From the NCBI GenBank assembly GCA_003542295.1, contig DPKX01000139.1, forward strand, positions 1-5,822: a stretch of DNA of 5,822 bases, in the 5' to 3' direction. The stretch comes from Candidatus Atribacter hydrocarboniphilus. Its GTDB lineage: Bacteria; Atribacterota; Atribacteria; Atribacterales; Atribacteraceae. Shown here in pieces: positions 5,226-5,822 of this stretch (position 1 is the first letter of the stretch; every line of letters starts with the position of its first letter). Under the pieces are notes generated by a model that saw nothing but the letters and a program-made list of their open reading frames with translations, was not told the origin of the DNA and searched no databases. The position numbers were made by a program, and so were the translations under genes.

Positions 5226-5822
5226 TAAAGATAGCATTGAGGCGCCAAGCGCCCCTGCCCACTCGTCCAAAGAAGAAATTTTCATTTCTAATTTTTGACT
5301 TAATACTGACAAAGAATTCTTTTTAATTATATGTTGGATTGGTTCAGTTAATAATTGATTGGCGTGTTTTAAGCGACCTCCAAAAATAATCAAAGGGATT
5401 CCAGTAAAATTGATTACCTGTGCAGCAACTGCTCCGATGCGTTCCCCCGACTCAGTTATCAAGCGATAACTCAATTTATCTCCTCTTCTTGCTTCATTAA
5501 TGATATTCTCGATGTTTATTTCTTGATTATGCAAGCTCGATTGCACACCACTTTCAATAAATTTTCTGGCATTACGGACAATTGCTGCTATTGATGTAAA
5601 CACTTCTAAACACCCGCGATTTCCACAACCACAAGATGGGCCATTTTCATCTACGATAAAGTGTCCAATTTCTCCGGAAATACCAAAAGGGCCACGATAA
5701 ATTTTGCCATCCAAAACTATTGATAACCCAATCCCTACATCAAGGTAAAAATATAAAAAATCTTTTAAATTTCTTGCTACTCCTTGATTTTGCTCAACAT
5801 AAGCAACAGTTCTACACACATC
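5208..5822 (-). CDS. ROK-family protein, C-terminal part (probable sugar-responsive regulator; 5' end beyond window)
   Basis: The visible 204 residues are the actin-like ATPase/sugar-binding fold of the ROK family (Repressors, ORFs, Kinases). The frame is open to the right edge. The GTG at 5819 is not the start, because the preceding codon gives Asp, forming the DVxxx segment that normally sits mid-protein. Visible motifs, counting that Asp as 1, are LDVGIG (27-32), GPFGISGEIGH (44-54) and the zinc-binding CGCGNRGCLE at 64-73 with Cys64, Cys66, Cys71 and probably His54. The C-terminal WAGALGAS is typical. ROK kinases usually have GTGIG where this has DVGIG, and D-V/A-N where this has D-V-C, which argues for a repressor of the NagC/Mlc/XylR kind rather than a kinase. 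The decisive N-terminal helix-turn-helix would lie outside the window. First in the cluster, it is a natural local regulator. Confidence 0.88.
   Translation of the reverse strand, partial: DVCRTVAYVEQNQGVARNLKDFLYFYLDVGIGLSIVLDGKIYRGPFGISGEIGHFIVDENGPSCGCGNRGCLEVFTSIAAIVRNARKFIESGVQSSLHNQEINIENIINEARRGDKLSYRLITESGERIGAVAAQVINFTGIPLIIFGGRLKHANQLLTEPIQHIIKKNSLSVLSQKLEMKISSLDEWAGALGASMLSLLEIIQ

Noticed and set aside
5817..5819. GTG as the start of the ROK gene
   Set aside because: The frame stays open to the window edge, and the residues there align with a conserved mid-protein ROK segment, so the gene is truncated by the window.

Overview
All six protein genes lie on the minus strand, so the window reads as one transcriptional block from the right edge to the left. 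In order they are: a ROK-family protein cut by the right edge, a Gfo/Idh/MocA-type NAD(P)-dependent oxidoreductase, a DegT/DnrJ/EryC1/StrS-type PLP aminotransferase, a periplasmic sugar-binding protein, a single-domain ABC ATPase, and an RbsC-type permease cut by the left edge. The last three form a ribose/fructose-class ABC importer. No RNA gene, CRISPR array, insertion sequence or attachment site was seen, and no gene-free stretch exceeds 170 bases.

The organism looks like an AT-rich, probably diderm bacterium. The binding protein has an ordinary signal peptide with no lipobox cysteine, as expected for a free periplasmic protein rather than a Gram-positive lipoprotein. Strong AGGAGG-type ribosome binding sites precede most genes. 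Atribacterota or Thermotogota would fit this style, but nothing here proves the phylum.

Layout: 5208-5822 ROK protein; 38 bases with a possible promoter; 4015-5169 oxidoreductase; 13 bases, where the stop codon overlaps the next ribosome binding site; 2751-4001 aminotransferase; 170 bases with an orphan perfect Shine-Dalgarno sequence and short repeats; 1621-2580 binding protein; 139 bases with a perfect 14-bp hairpin and a competing pairing; 690-1481 ATPase; 97 AT-rich bases; 2-592 permease.

Working model (inference): the importer brings in a sugar, amino sugar or cyclitol. The oxidoreductase and aminotransferase interconvert hydroxyl, keto and amino groups on it or a derivative, and the ROK protein senses the ligand or, less likely, phosphorylates the sugar. 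An adjacent oxidoreductase plus DegT aminotransferase is the logic of amino-sugar formation in the Bacillus ntd (kanosamine) pathway. Beside an importer it could equally run in the deaminating, catabolic direction. The substrate cannot be read from the sequence. The hairpin after the binding-protein gene probably lets that protein be made in excess over the ATPase and permease.
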